Source of the DNA: Azolla caroliniana
Taxonomy: Eukaryota > Polypodiophyta
DNA: 64,000 nucleotides
Assembly: GCA_043228905.1 (NCBI GenBank)
Contig: JBHGNT010000005.1
Coordinates: 12,152,001-12,216,000 of the forward strand
Reading direction: 5' to 3'
The notes under the pieces are model-generated. The model saw nothing but the letters and a program-made list of their open reading frames with translations, did not search any database and was not told the origin of the DNA. Of this stretch, positions 43,801-56,384 are shown piece by piece. How positions within the stretch are numbered: the first letter of the stretch is position 1; each line of letters opens with the position of its first letter. Made by a program: the position numbers and the translations under genes.

Positions 43801-44133
43801 GAGTACATGGTGGCTGTGGAAGCTGGCAAGGAAATACTGTGGATGAAGGACTTCATCGGAGAGCTAGGGATCTGGCAAGAGGAATATTGGCTCTACTGCG
43901 ACAATCAAAGTGCCATCCACCTTGCGAAGAACACAACGTATCATTCCAGGACGAAGCACATCCAGCGGAGGTACCACTGGATCCGGGAGCAAGTGGAAGA
44001 TCGAGGGTTCATGCTGACGAAGATCCACACGGAGGAGAATGGGTCAGATATGCTGACCAAAGTGCTGACATCCGACAAGTTGGACGCATGCCGGAAGCGA
44101 ATTGGACTAACCAGATATCCCATGCCGGAGTGA
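40832..44133 (+). pseudogene. Copia D gag-pol, multiply broken
   Basis: Gag 40832-41323 (MDDALGGMFKLTGSNYAVWK) is followed by a knuckle near 41503-41544 whose last Cys is Tyr. The protease is VVDSGASFHLT (about 41732-41765). A 24-bp direct repeat (41842-41865, 41874-41897) lies just after it. The integrase runs to about 42760, where about a dozen bases are lost and the frame shifts. Compared with C, about 350 bp are missing at about 43155 (end of the linker and RT N-terminus) and about 270 bp at about 43680 (end of RT and start of RNase H). LLYVDDMLIVG remains near 43428. The final RNase H part 43783-44133 is in another frame. Confidence 0.9.
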
Positions 44134-44143
44134 ATGGGGTGTT

Positions 44144-44673
44144 TGTTAGGATTTTCGATCCCTCCGGATGGGATGATGAAGGCCCGGTGAGAACCTCTCA
44201 CCGGATGAAGGGACATATATGGAGATATGTAACTGAGAGCCCATTGGGGCTATATCTGTAAATAGTCCTAATGTCATATTAGTATAAATATGACCTAGGG
44301 CAAACAATGTATGGATTGTTGTGTTGTCATTATTTTTTGTATAGTGTCATTGGTGTAATTGTTGTACAGGGAGAGAGAGAGAGAGAGAAAGAGAGATACA
44401 AAGCGAGACTCTATTGTAACTGCCGCCAGGCTAAGATTGTGAGCAAGAGGTTGTTGCCTCTATGTTCACCTGTTGTATTCCTCTTGATATAGCGATAGTT
44501 GGAGTTTGTGGACTCCCGTGGTTTTTCCCATTTAGGGTTTTCCACGTTAACATCCTGCACACTCTCTTCTGTTTGTATACTTACTTCCATTTCCCATTTC
44601 CTTTGTGTTTGATTATCATGAAGTGAACTAAGTCTCGATTGTGGCCGAAGATTATTCCGCATAGTTCCTGTCA
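44144..44673 (+). repeat. Copia D 3' LTR
   Basis: 530 bp; lacks about 38 bp net of the U3 repeat run found in the 5' LTR. Confidence 0.92.
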
Positions 44674-44678
44674 CCGTT

Positions 44679-44756
44679 TGCCTCTGGATTGTACGTTGTG
44701 GTGAGCGAGAGTTTGACCCCTAACCGATCAAACAGCTCTTCGGCCTCTTGTGCATT
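44679..44756 (-). pseudogene. Gypsy K integrase core fragment
   Basis: Minus-strand sequence corresponding to A 1772-1845 (the LFDRLGVKLSLTT region). About 200 bp expected next (A about 1845-2042) is absent; after E, K resumes further upstream in pol. Confidence 0.75.
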
Positions 44757-45194
44757 TGTTGTCCGCCGAAATAGTAACCGACGGACAAGAGCGTAGGAAT
44801 AAGAAATAATATAAGATCATAACGCATGTAACGGTTCACGCAGGAAGCGTGAACGGCTAGATAGACCCTGCGTATATAAAGGGCAGAAAACCTCGAATAG
44901 AGGGAGCATGTAATTTTGGGAATGTAAAGAAACGTATCATAATATAATTCCATCTTCTCTGAAAGTCTATGTATAGCTACGGCTAATCCACTGTGTGTCT
45001 GGAATACCTGAGCGTGTAAGAACGTAAGTGTAACCCTTGCTAAGGAGTCGGTTGTAGCCGTCTCCCTTATACGTTGATAGGTTACAGGGAACATTCCCCT
45101 GCGCATTACGCATAGATGCCTATGCGTTGTTCCACAACCACTGGGAGGTCTAGGTCGAAGGACTGACCGCGGACCGTGTTCCTAATCGGCAACA
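44757..45194 (+). repeat. Element E 5' LTR
   Basis: 438 bp. TATA box tatataaa 44873-44880. Imperfect hairpin 45044-45065 with core CGGTTGTAGCCG (45049-45060). Confidence 0.93.
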
Positions 45195-45198
45195 CTTT

Positions 45199-45212
45199 TG
45201 GCACGCTTGGTG
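45199..45212 (+). promoter_or_regulatory. Possible primer-binding site of element E
   Basis: TGGCACGCTTGGTG four bases after the LTR. The position and TGG start fit; the tRNA was not identified. Confidence 0.45.
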
Positions 45213-45248
45213 ATCTGTGTCTTCTCACTGACGAGCAACGACGAATGG

Positions 45249-48203
45249 ATGTTTAGCCGCAGACGCCCCAGAGAACCAACACGACAAAACCGGCCAATAA
45301 CAAGGTCCGTCACACGCAAGGCAGAAGAACGTGCACGGCAAAAGCCTCGCCTCAGCAACCTCAGTACTACCTGTCGTGCTTACAAAGGTGATTCTTTGCT
45401 CTCCAAATACCTCGACGAGACGCGGGGATTACGCTCACCACAGCCACCCTGTGGTCTTTCCGGGCCCGCCGTAGCCCCCAGCATGGCCTTTGCCTACCCC
45501 CGCTTTAACGGCGAAACCGACGCCGCAACTCATATTCGCATGTTCCTTAATGTCTGGAATGCGAACCACATGGCGCAGAGTCTTTAGGAGGCGGTAGCGC
45601 ACCAGTCGAAAATGACGGAGTTCGGGTTAACATTGGATGGGCGAGCGGCGTTTTGGCATTCATAGATGGATTTACCAGCAATAACAACCTTCGATCAGCT
45701 GCAGTCTGCTTTCTTGCGGTTCTTCCATCGGAGGGTTCCACAACGCGAAATCCTCGGACAGTTCTACACGATTAAGCAACTGCCGACCGAGACAATAGCA
45801 GACTTCAGCTTACGTTTCCAAAATTTACGGCGGAAACTAGAACGGAGCCCTGCAGAGGACGAGGCTCGAGAAATATTTCTGGCAGCATTACGCTGACCCA
45901 TCCGGGCAACGCTCAACAACAATAACGTGAAAGGGGAAACGGCGTATATGGTCATTGAACGAGCGTTACAGCTCGAGTTGGACGACGAGGAGGAAAGGTT
46001 TTCTATGTCCTCCTTACGACAAGCGTTACCCCAGGACGAGGAACGCCAGTTTCGTCAAGCAATCCAGTGCACGATTTTCTTGAACTCGGGGCATTCCGTA
46101 GTGTAGTGCAATATGCGAATCCACTGCCCAATCTGCCACTCGAAGGCTCACACAGTCGACCAATGCGAATACAATATGTTGAACAGAGCCATGCCCGCAG
46201 TCCACAACATGGACACCCAGCTTCCACCACATCACACTGAACAAAGGAGGCAAGAAGACCGACCACGGTATAGGGATTGCAACCCACGGGATGACCGGCA
46301 CCACCGGAATCACAGAATTCACAACGATTCCAAGGAGGACGAACCAGAGGACGAGGATTATGGTGGACATCCGAGTTATGCTAAAGGGGGTCGGCGCTAC
46401 GAGAATCACCGGCCGACAAACAAACGGGGTGGCTTCAATGGTTATCGTGGTGAGCCGCGGCAATATCGAGATCACCGGCGTTACGACGAAAGCTCGGGAG
46501 AGGAGCGACACCAGGAACAACGACGGGACCAACAGCAACCACTGCGTATGTTCCGACAAACGAGGCCGGACCGCGAGGAGCAAGTAGCACTAGGGGAGCG
46601 GCACACACCACCAAGAGCCGAGAAGGGTGAATCAAGCATCCATTGTTTTATTTGTCAGCAGCCCAGACATTATGCCACGCAATGCCCAGCACGCAAGGGA
46701 AAGGGGCCCACTGTCAATACGATTACGGCGGAAGTGCAACAAGTCACGACACACCAGCAATCAAAAATGGCTGATTGGGCTGCGCAAGACGAGATACGCC
46801 GACAAGCCCAAGCATGGGTGGAAAAAGCAAACGCGACCAATACAGAGCGCATGCGGAAGGAGTCCGCGAACGCGAGGGAGCGAGCAGAGGACGAAAGACC
46901 GGTCCCGGACCCCATTTGGCAGGCGTTAGCGGGCTGTGAGATAACGTTAACCATGGAGAAATTGCTACAGCTAGTCCCACGCTTCCGCCAGACCATGGAA
47001 GAATGGGTGATAGGCATACCCGGGGTGAGTGTCGCTACAAACCTTACAGACGTTAGCGACGGACCGCCGGTAGTGGATCAGCACAACCCGGCTATTACAT
47101 TAATATTACACGGACAGGAAATTCCTAGATGCGTAATCAACGGCGGCTCAAGCGTCAATGTAATTAGCGCGAAAACTTGCGAGCAGTTAAGCATTTCAAA
47201 ATGGGAGGTTTGCCCATTCTGGCTCCGAATGGCAAATACCCGCTCAGTACGACCACTGGGGCTAATTCGCAAAATAGGCATTATCGTGGGCGGACACCGC
47301 TTCGACATCTCGGCGGTCGTCCTCGCCTTGGACGCCCCAGTGGCGTACCCAGTGCTTCTGGGCAGACCATGGCTTCGGGCAGCAAATATCAAGCAAAGCT
47401 GGCAACACAAGTGTATCAGTTTCTGACACAGACGCACCAAGGTTTGTGTACCTACGGAAGGAAGCATGCCACAACCCAAGGGTATAACACCATTATACGC
47501 AGAAGATATAAATATGTTGGTTGGCGTGCAGGATGCAGAATTAGAGGCATACCTAGATGAGCACCCACGGATCATTCCGTTGTTCGAAATCGACGTCATC
47601 GCAACCGCAGCAGGATATGCCACAGCCACTAATCTCCACGACGAGGCTTACGAACCAAACCCAGAGTCCATATTGGAACTCAGCCGAACACGGGCGGCAT
47701 TCGAAAGGGAAATGGAGATTTCACGATGAGTCACCGCTTCCGCCCTGGAAGAAGTAAATGTGGGTACGGAATCGGAGCCATGTTTCCTCTCCATCGCAAA
47801 GGAAGTAAGGCCAGACCAGAGAAACACGATGATCGCACTACTCATGGAATATAAGGATGTGTTCACTTGGGCTCACGAGGACATGAAGGGGTTAGATCCC
47901 AAGTTCTATCAGCATAAGATCAATTTAGCAACCGACACAAAACCCGTCCAGCAACGCCGCTACCGCATGAACCCGAACTATGCGACCCGCGTGAAAGAAG
48001 AAATTGACAAGCTCCTGAAGGCGGGGTTCATACGACCAGTTAAACAAGCGACATGGTTAAGCCCGATAGTGTTCGTTCCAAAGAAAAATGGAAAAATACG
48101 GGTATGTGTAAATTACCGAAAATTAAACGTCGTAACCATTACAGACGCATTTCCCTTACACTTCACCAATAGCATACTAGACGCCATCGCAGGCCATGAG
48201 ATG
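45249..48203 (+). pseudogene. Element E gag, protease and RT N-terminus
   Basis: Likely start ATG 45249 (MFSRRRPREP). Gag contains AYPRFNGETDAATHIRMFLN, FLRFFHRRVPQREI and LPTETIADFSLRF, then two CCHC knuckles (CPICHSKAHTVDQC at about 46125 and CFICQQPRHYATQC at about 46640). The protease has CVINGGSSVNVIS, with Asn (codon 47139) where the catalytic Asp is expected. RT begins about 47800 (RRYRMNPNYATRVKEEIDKL, WLSPIVFVPKKNGKIRVCVN). Stops in this frame: 45585, 45663, 45894, 46104, 47424 and 47727, all TAG or TGA. No frameshift. The piece ends at 48203, where M is inserted. Confidence 0.88.
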
Positions 48204-48818
48204 TGTTGGGATTACGGTCCCTTTCGGATGGGATGGTCGGATGCCGAAAATGAATGCCGACAAGCCCGGTTTCGGTTTCGGAACCGGATGATGAAGACCC
48301 CGACCTCGGAGCCGGATGAAGAATGTACCCGGAGAGAGAGATCCGGATGCGGGGACATATCTGTGAATATGTTTGCCAAGGGCCTTTAAGGCTATAGTTG
48401 TAAATAGCCCTAAAGTCATATGGGTATAAATATGACTTAGGGCAAACAGTTTTGATGTCGCTACTCATTTTTCTGTTTTTCCACTCAAGAGGAGTGAAGA
48501 GAGAGCAGCCGTGAGAGAGATAGAGCGTGAGAGAGGTGAGAGAGAGGAAGAGGTCGACGCCTCTGTGTAATACCGCCGCCTGTGGCGAGGATAGCGAGCT
48601 CAAGGTCGTCGCCTTGCAGCTCGCCATTGTATATTTCTCTGTGCATAGTTTTGGTTTGGAGTCTTGCACTCCCGTGGTTTTTCCCGTATAGGGTTTTCCA
48701 CGTTAATCCCTGTGTTATCGTGTCTTTCTCAGTGTTTCCTATTTTCTGCTGCATTGAATCGCGATTACTCGGTTGTAGCCGAGAGAAGAAGGTGAATCGG
48801 GAGCGTCGATTCCCAACA
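48204..48818 (+). repeat. Copia M 5' LTR
   Basis: 615 bp, TGTTGGG...CCCAACA, a 7-bp inverted terminal repeat. TATA box tataaat near 48424. Hairpin CTCGGTTGTAGCCGAG 48768-48783. Confidence 0.95.
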
Positions 48819-48821
48819 AAC

Positions 48822-48833
48822 TGGTATCAGAGC
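48822..48833 (+). promoter_or_regulatory. Primer-binding site of copia M (initiator Met tRNA)
   Basis: TGGTATCAGAGC three bases inside the LTR. Confidence 0.93.
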
Positions 48834-48849
48834 TACGGTAACACAGAAA

Positions 48850-51800
48850 ATGGAAGGCGGTAGCAGCGGGCAGCCGGGGATGATGGTGCTGAATGAGCAG
48901 AATTACGCCGACTGGAAGATCAAGATGGAGGATCTTCTGATTGTTCGGGACCTGTACGAACCGATTGACAGGTCGGAAATACCGAAGGGGGTACTTGAGT
49001 CGGAATGGAGGCTTCTGAACCGGAAAGCCGTTGCAACCATTCGGCAATACGTAGACGTGAGCGTTCTACAACATGTGGCGAACGACACCAACGCATATGA
49101 GATGTGGCGGAAGCTGTCGGGCCTCTACGAGAGGAAGAATGACTTGAACCGGACCTCCCTGATGAGGAAGATAGTGAACCTCAAGTACCGGGACGGCGAG
49201 AGTATGGTGGAACACGTAAGCACGTTCATGGGATTCGTGAACCAGCTTGCGGCGATCAAGTTCCCGTTGGAGGATGCAATGCAAGCCATCATCCTGATGT
49301 GTACATTGCCGGAAAGCTGGGAGAACTTGGTGGTGACTCTCAGCACCTCCTGCACCGAAGATAACTTGTCTCTACAAACGGTAAAGACAAGCATTTTGAA
49401 CGAAGAAGCGCGTCGGAGAGATAAAGAACCGGTTTCCGATCCGAAGATGCTGCTTACCGAATCGGAACGGGGAAGACACTGGAACCGGAGTCCGCAGAGA
49501 CGGGAGAAGTCGGGGACCCGGTCGCAGTCAAGAGGAAGACCCACCTGCTTCCACTGTGGGAAGCCGGGGCACTTCCGGAAGAATTGTCGGCATTACCGAA
49601 AGGACAACGGATCCGACGACACCAATTCGAAGAAGTCACCGGAGAGAAACGGTGCATACCGGGGAGCCACGGACCGGAGAGGTCCGGATTGGCGAGGGCA
49701 GGACCGGAAAGGAACGACGGCACTCGCGGCAAGTGAGGAAGAAATCATGCTCATCACCGAAGAAGGTGAACTAAACATTGCCGGCAATGAGACGACCTGG
49801 GTGGTCGATTCCGGAGCATCGTTCCACCTGACCCCGGAGAGAAGATACTTCTCATCCTACACAGCCGGTGAGCATGGCTGTGTTCGGATGGGAAATGAAG
49901 GTACGTGCCGAATTGCCGGCATAGGAGACGTGTGGTTGACAACCCCGACCGGATGCAAAATGCTGCTGAAGGATGTCCGACACGTTCCGGAGGTTCGTTT
50001 GAACCTGATTTCGGCCGGGAGGCTAGATGATGAAGGCTACACGAGTAGCATCCGGAACAGTGTCATGAAGATCAGCAAAGGGAACCTGATAGTGGCTCGG
50101 GCCCGGAAGGTCAATACACTGTACCTGATGAATTCCCGGCTATGTCCGGAGGAGCTAAACGTGGCAGCCGACACTGCCGGAGAGCTGTGGCACAAGAGAC
50201 TGTGCCACATGAGTGAGAAGGGGATGAAGAGGCTTGCAGAAGACAACCTTATTCCAGTGAAGCATGTGCACCTGGAGAAGTGCACCGACTGCCTGGCCGG
50301 TAAGCAAAACCGAACCTCCTTCCACTCAAGGCCACCGACGAGACGTTGCGCACCATTGGAGTTGGTGCACACTGATGTGTGTCAGGTAGAAACGAAGTCA
50401 CATGGCGGAGCCCAGTACTTCGTAACATTCATTGATGATCACAGCCGGAAGCTGTGGACGGCACCGTTGAAGACAAAGGACCAAGTGTTGTGCGTCTTCA
50501 AAGAACTCCACGCGAGAGTGGAAAGGGAATCCGGCAAGAAGCTGAAAGCGATACGAGCGGATAACGGAGGGGAATACCGGGGGCAGTTCGCGGAGTACTG
50601 TCGCTCGAAGGGAATCCGACTCGAGTTTACTGTGCCGAAGACGCCGGAACTGAACGGGCTGGCCGAGAGGATGAACCGGACCATAATGGAGAGGGTCCGG
50701 AGTATGCTGGCGCATGCGGAATTACCCAAGGGGTTTTGGGCTGAGGTGATGTCGACGGCGACATACGTGATAAATAGATCACCCTCAGTACCTTTGGACG
50801 GAGACACGCCGCAGAGAGTGTGGACCGGTAGGGAAGTATCCTACTGGCATCTGAAGGTGTTCGGGTGTCTCGCATACGTGCATGTGGCAAAGGACCGGAG
50901 AGGAAAGCTAGATCCAAAGACCCGGCCATGCATATTCCTCGGTTACGGCGATGACGAGTTCGGCTACCGAGTATGGGACCCGGTCGACAAGAAGATATTC
51001 CGGAGTCGTGATATCATCTTCATGGAGAACAAGAAACTCGCCGACTGGGAGTCAGAGAAGAAGATGAAGAGCTCCAAGTCGACCGGTGAGGATCAACTCT
51101 ACGAGGAGCAGTCCCGACCGGCAAGGGACCGGTTAGCACTCGAGGATCCGGCCGAAGACGGTGAAGAAACAGAACCGGCCGAAGAAGATGAAAATGATAC
51201 CGGAACCGGCCCCAATCCCGAAATGGATTCGGATGAAGAAGAATCGGAAGAACCGGTTACCGAAGCTCCGGAACGGAGATATCCTCTAAGAGAGAGAAGG
51301 GCCCCCCGGAGATTTCCGGAACCAGAGCACGTGCGGCTAACCGACGAGGGGGAGCCGGAGAGCTTTGAAGAAGCAAAGCATGACACCCAGAGCCGCAGGT
51401 GGTTGAGTGCCATGCAGGACGAGATGGATTCCCTGCATGAGAACCACACATATGAACTTGTGGAGTTGCCGAAAGGAAAGCGGGCACTTCGAAACAAGTG
51501 GGTGTTCAAGCTGAAACCGGGAGATGCCGGAAACCCCCCAAGATACAAAGCCAGGATCGTGGTGAAGGGGTTTCATTAGAAGAAGGGCGTAGACTTCGAC
51601 GAGATATTTGCCCCGGTAGTGAAGATGACCTCCATCCGGACGGTGCTGAGCATAGCGGCAAGCATGGACCTCGAGGTAGAACAGATGGACGTGAAGACGG
51701 CATTTCTTCACGGTGACCTCGACGAAGAGATCTACATGCAGCAACCGGAAGGATTCGAGAAGAAAGGGAAGGAGCACCTGGTATGCCGGTTGAAGAAGAG

Positions 51801-52923
51801 CCTTTACGGACTGAAGCAGGCTCCCCGGCAATGGTACCGGAAGTTCGACTCCTTCATGACCGACGAAGGGTACCACAAAACGCAGTCCGATCACTGCGTG
51901 TTTGTGAAGAAGTTCGAAGGAGGAGACTCTCTAATACTCCTCCTGTACGTGGACGACATGTTGATCGTCGGACGGGACCAGGGCAAGATACGGATGCTGA
52001 AGAAAGCACTTCACCGAACCTTCTCAATGAAGGACCTGGGTCCGGCGAGGCAAATACTAGGGATGCACATCATCCGAGACCGGAAGAAGAAGCAGTTGTG
52101 GCTGTCACAGGAGAAGTACGTGACAAAGGTGCTTCACCGGTTCAACATGTCGGAAGCAAGACCGGTCGGATCAACTCTCCCGGCAAACTGCAAGTTGTCC
52201 AGCAAGCAAAGCCCCAAGACAAAGGCTGAGAAAGAGGACATGATGAAAGTACCATATGCCTCTGCCATCGGAAGCTTGATGTACGCAATGGTGTGTACAA
52301 GACCGGACATAGGATACGCAGTCGGAGTGGTGAGCCGGTACATGAGCAATCCCGGCAAAGAGCACTGGAACGCGGTCAAGTGGATACTCCGATACCTGAA
52401 GGGCACGGCAAACGTGTGCCTCCGATTCGGCTCCGGTAAACCCGAACTCGACGGCTTCACCGATTCGGATATGTCGGCTGATGCAGATACCAGCCGATCC
52501 ACATCAGGGTATGTGATGACGTATGCAGGGGGAGCTGTTTCCTGGCAGTCGAGGCTGCAGAAGACGGTTGCGCTGTCAACCACGGAGGCGGAGTACATGG
52601 CGGCTGTTGAAGCCGGCAAGGAAATAATATGGATGAAGGACTTCATTAGAGAGCTCGGTATCCGGCAGGAGGAGTACCGACTCTACTGCGACAGTCAGAG
52701 TGCCATCCACTTTGCGAAGAACGCGGCCTATCACTCCCGGACGAAGCACATCCAGCGAAGATATCACTGGATCCGGGAAAGGATAGAAGACAAGGAGTTC
52801 GTGCTGACGAAGATCCACACGGACGAGAATGAGTCGGATATGCTGACCAAGGTGCTCACACCCGACAAGCTGGAAGCATGCCGAAAGAGGATCGGATTGG
52901 AGAGACATCCCATGCCGAAGTGA
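48850..52923 (+). pseudogene. Copia M gag-pol, 1357 codons with a single stop
   Basis: Complete frame from ATG 48850 to TGA 52921-52923, broken only by TAG at 51577-51579 (codon 910; CAG in C). Domains in order: gag, knuckle CFHCGKPGHFRKNC (C233), protease VVDSGASFHLT (D320), integrase (CTDCLAGK, D509, D571, E606), Asp/Glu-rich linker with [15 protein letters not shown] (WVFKLKPGD, YKARIVVKGF, LLYVDDMLIVG at 1033-1036), RNase H (CDSQSAIHFAKN), and DMLTKVLTPDKLEACRKR. All catalytic residues I can recognise are present. The stop falls in the RT N-terminus and would truncate RT and RNase H. Confidence 0.95.
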
Positions 52924-52933
52924 AGGGGGAGTT

Positions 52934-53550
52934 TGTTGGGATTACGGTCCCTTTCGGATGGGATGGTTGGATGCCGAAGATGAATGCCGACAAGCCCGGT
53001 TTCGGTTTCGGAACCGGATGATGAAGACCCCGACCTCGGAGCCGGATGAAGAATGTACCCGGAGAGAGAGATCCGGATGCGGGGACATATCTGTGAATAT
53101 GTTTGCCAAGGGCCTTTAAGGCTATAGTTGTAAATAGCCCTAAAGTCATATGGGTATAAATATGACTTAGGGCAAACAGTTTTGATGTCGCTACTCATTT
53201 TTCTGTTTTTCCACTCAAGAGGAGTGAAGAGAGAGCAGCCGTGAGAGAGATAGAGCGTGAGAGAGGTGAGAGAGAGAGGAAGAGGTCGACGCCTCTGTGT
53301 AATACCGCCGCCTGTGGCGAGGATAGCGAGCTCAAGGTCGTCGCCTTGCAGCTCGCCATTGTATATTTCTCTGTGCATAGTTTTGGTTTGGAGTCTTGCA
53401 CTCCCGTGGTTTTTCCCGTATAGGGTTTTCCACGTTAATCCCTGTGTTATCGTGTCTTTCTCAGTGTTTCCTATTTTCTGCTGCATTGAATCGCGATTAC
53501 TCGGTTGTAGCCGAGAGAAGAAGGTGAATCGGGAGCGTCGATTCCCAACA
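52934..53550 (+). repeat. Copia M 3' LTR
   Basis: 617 bp, preceded by the tract gaagggggag. Confidence 0.95.
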
Positions 53551-53555
53551 AGATG

Positions 53556-55931
53556 TACAGTTTTTTAGATGGCTTCAGTGGCTATTACCAGGTATGCATG
53601 CATCCCGAGGACCAAGAAAAGACGGCATTTGTCACGGATTGGGGAGTATATGTGGCAGTCGTCATGATGTTCGGGCTAAAGACGGCGCTGGCAACATTTC
53701 AACGGACAATTACGGAGATCTTTGGGGAATACATTCCGGCGTTCATGGAAGTTTTTTTAGATGACTTTGCGGTATATGGGAGAACAATAGACCATTTTAC
53801 GCACTTACAACTGTGCTTGGAACGTTGCCGCACTGCACGCTTAAGCCTGAATCCCGCGAAATGTGCTTTCGGCGTGACCAATGAGACTCGCCTGGGCCAT
53901 ATAGTTAGCAAGGAGGGAATAGCGGTTGATCCGAACAAGATCTCCACAATTACGCAAGCCAAAACTCCAACAAACGCCAAATCGCTCAGCCGGTTTTTAG
54001 GACAAATACGGTGGCATAGTCGGATGATACGGTATTTGGCGGACTTCGCCACGCCATTACATGTTGTCGTACATCAAACTCCTTTCCAGTGGATTGCAAC
54101 GGAGGATAAGGCCTATGAGGCACTTAAGATAATGCTCACACAGGCCCCTGTCGTACAACCACCAGTTTGGGCGAAGCCATTCCACGTGTTCGTCGACGCC
54201 TCGAACATAGCAATAGGAAGTGCACTAATGCAGCTCACCGAACCAAACTGGTACCGGCCAATATACTACGCTAGTCGCAAATTATCAACAACAGAGCGTA
54301 ACTATTCCACAACGGAGCGGGAGGCGCTAGGGATGATCTATAGCATCAATAAATTCCAGCATTATTTACTAGGAAGGAAATTCACGTTCCACATGGATCA
54401 TTCAGCACTGTTGTATTTGGTGGAGAAACAAGCCCTGACAGGGAAATTGGCGCGGTGGATGCTACTGCTCCAAGAATTTGATTTCGTAATCCAGCACTGA
54501 CCAGGGACGCAACACACAGTGGCAGATTTTTTGAGCAGACTCGAGAATGGAGAAACAATACAAAAATATGACGACGATTTTCCGGACGTCGACATCCTGC
54601 GGGTAGCAGCACTAGCAAAAAGAACAGAATCGACCTTTCCGAACCAGTGGCTTATGGAAATGACGTACTTTTTTACTACGGGACTGCCTCCACCACAATT
54701 ACGCACGGGCGAGAAGAAACGACTAGCCGTCCGAAGCCGTCACTTCTGCCTCATCAAAGGCGTTTTATATCACAAAGGAAGTGACGGCATTTGGCGATGT
54801 GGGGTACATCAGGATGAGAAGGAAGCAGTTTTACGGGAGGCACACTACGGCACGACAGGCGGCCATTACGCGGGCGATGTTACAACCCGAAAAGTATGGC
54901 AAGCGGGCTTATGGTGGCCAACAACACAAAAGGACGCAGACGGGTATTGTAGAAAGTGTGATTTGTGTCAACGGATGGGCCAGCCCGCAGAGGGCGCAAG
55001 GATGCCACACCAGCCCGTATTACCGCTAGACCCCTTCCAAAAGTGGGGATTGGATTTTGTGGGCCCCTTCACACCAGCGGCAGCCCGTACGGGCAATAAA
55101 TACATATTGGTAGCCACGGATTATTGCACCAAGTGGGTAGAAGCAAAGGCACTACGTGAAAATACGGCGGCCGTCACAGCCAGATTCCTTTACGAACACA
55201 TTTGGTGCCGGTTCGACTGTCCGATTGAGCTCATCATAGACCAGGGGAGTCACTTTCTCAATACGGTGATTCGGGAACTAACACATCATTACGTCGTAGT
55301 CCATAAGAAGAGTACACCATATTATCCGTAGGCGAATGGGTTAGCAGAATCCACCAACAAGACGTTGCAGACCATTTTGAAGAAAATCGTCAATGAAAAT
55401 AGAACGGACTGGGATACCAAATTATAGAGTGCGTTATAGGCATACAAAACCAACTACAAAACAAGCATACAGTCAACACCGTTTCGACTAGTGTTTGGGC
55501 TGGAGGCTGTGATGCTGGTCGAATTTCAGGTACCCAGTTTGCGAATTCAGGTACGGAACCGACTATCAGAAGCCAAGTTGGAGGAGGTACAGCTCCACCA
55601 ACTCCTCGAACTCGGGGAAAAACGCGTACACAGCATGGTTGTGTTGGAGCAAGAACAACGACGGCGTGAAGCGTTTGTGGATCGACATCGGAACTCAAGG
55701 GAAAAGGAGTTCGCCATGGGTTGAGCGGTGCTGGTTTTCCAAACGCGCATGAGCCATATGCCAGGGAAGTTACGATTCCGCTGGACCGGCCCATACTGGA
55801 TAATTGGAGCGGAACAAGGCACGTTCCAACTAGGTACGTTGGCCGAGGAAGTAGTACGGCAAAAGGTGAATGGGTTTTGGCTCAAACCTTACCTGGTCCC
55901 TACGCCACCTAACCCATTAACTGCCGAATAG
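53556..55931 (+). pseudogene. Element E RT, RNase H and integrase
   Basis: Same frame as 45249-48203 once M and one agatg are removed. RT catalytic VFLDDFAVYG (Asp codons 53760 and 53763). RNase H has VFVDASNIAIGSAL, EREALGMIYSINKF and FHMDHSALLYLV. The integrase has a zinc set HYGTTGGHYAG...CRKCDLCQR, and the core D55053, D55239 and E55347 with 35 residues between the last two, then a GPY-type module FRWTGPYWI. Stops: 54498 TGA, 55329 TAG, 55425 TAG, 55437 TAG and 55722 TGA. The natural end is probably TAG at 55929. Confidence 0.9.
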
Positions 55932-56384
55932 GACAGAGTTGGAGAACCCGCAGCGTAAATGGATAGCCCCACTTGTACCATAATGTAAAAATAGGTTGTT
56001 GATAACCGTTACAAAGAAAAAAAAAAGGAGAAGATAGCAACTATTAAAACGACTAAAGGCATGCACAAACTCCTAGTTCAAGAACACGCGGCACCACGAT
56101 GGCTCACCGCCCAATGAACCCTAAGCCACAAAAGGAAGGAAATAGAAGATTTTCTGCACAAAACAGAAACCCATCATCTAGCTATCAGCACTCCCATCGC
56201 TCCTCCCCCTCACCTTCCCCTCCATCCTATCACAGAGCTTCAACCCACTGCAACCACCGGCCTCCTTCCCACGAACCTCCTCTGGCGATGACGATCTTCA
56301 TCTCTATTGCCTTACGCCGATGGCTCGTGGAGAAACGCCTGGATGGGTACATCCGGCGCAGAAGCACCCCCACACCCGGATGCC
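55932..56384 (+). other. Spacer between pol and ORF3 of element E
   Basis: No domain recognised. It contains an A-rich run near 56014-56030 and a Ser/Pro/His-rich open frame (56099-56398) overlapping the start of ORF3. Whether that frame is translated is unknown. Confidence 0.4.

Larger units (their letters stand above)
40232..44673 (+). mobile_element. Ty1/copia element D (CopC group), internally deleted
   Basis: Perfect 5-bp duplication ccgtt (40227-40231 and 44674-44678). 5' LTR 40232-40799, primer-binding site 40803-40814, decayed gag-pol 40832-44133, 3' LTR 44144-44673. Shorter than C and M because of deletions in pol. Inserted in the integrase of K. Confidence 0.94.
48204..53550 (+). 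mobile_element. Ty1/copia element M (CopC group), very recent insertion
   Basis: Perfect duplication agatg (48199-48203 and 53551-53555). 5' LTR 48204-48818, primer-binding site 48822-48833, gag-pol 48850-52923, purine tract before 52934, 3' LTR 52934-53550. By eye the LTRs differ by two substitutions and one 2-base indel. The youngest element of the window; inserted in the RT of E. Confidence 0.96.

Noticed and set aside
53699-54052. Minus-strand ORF inside E RT
   Set aside because: Antisense shadow of the RT frame.
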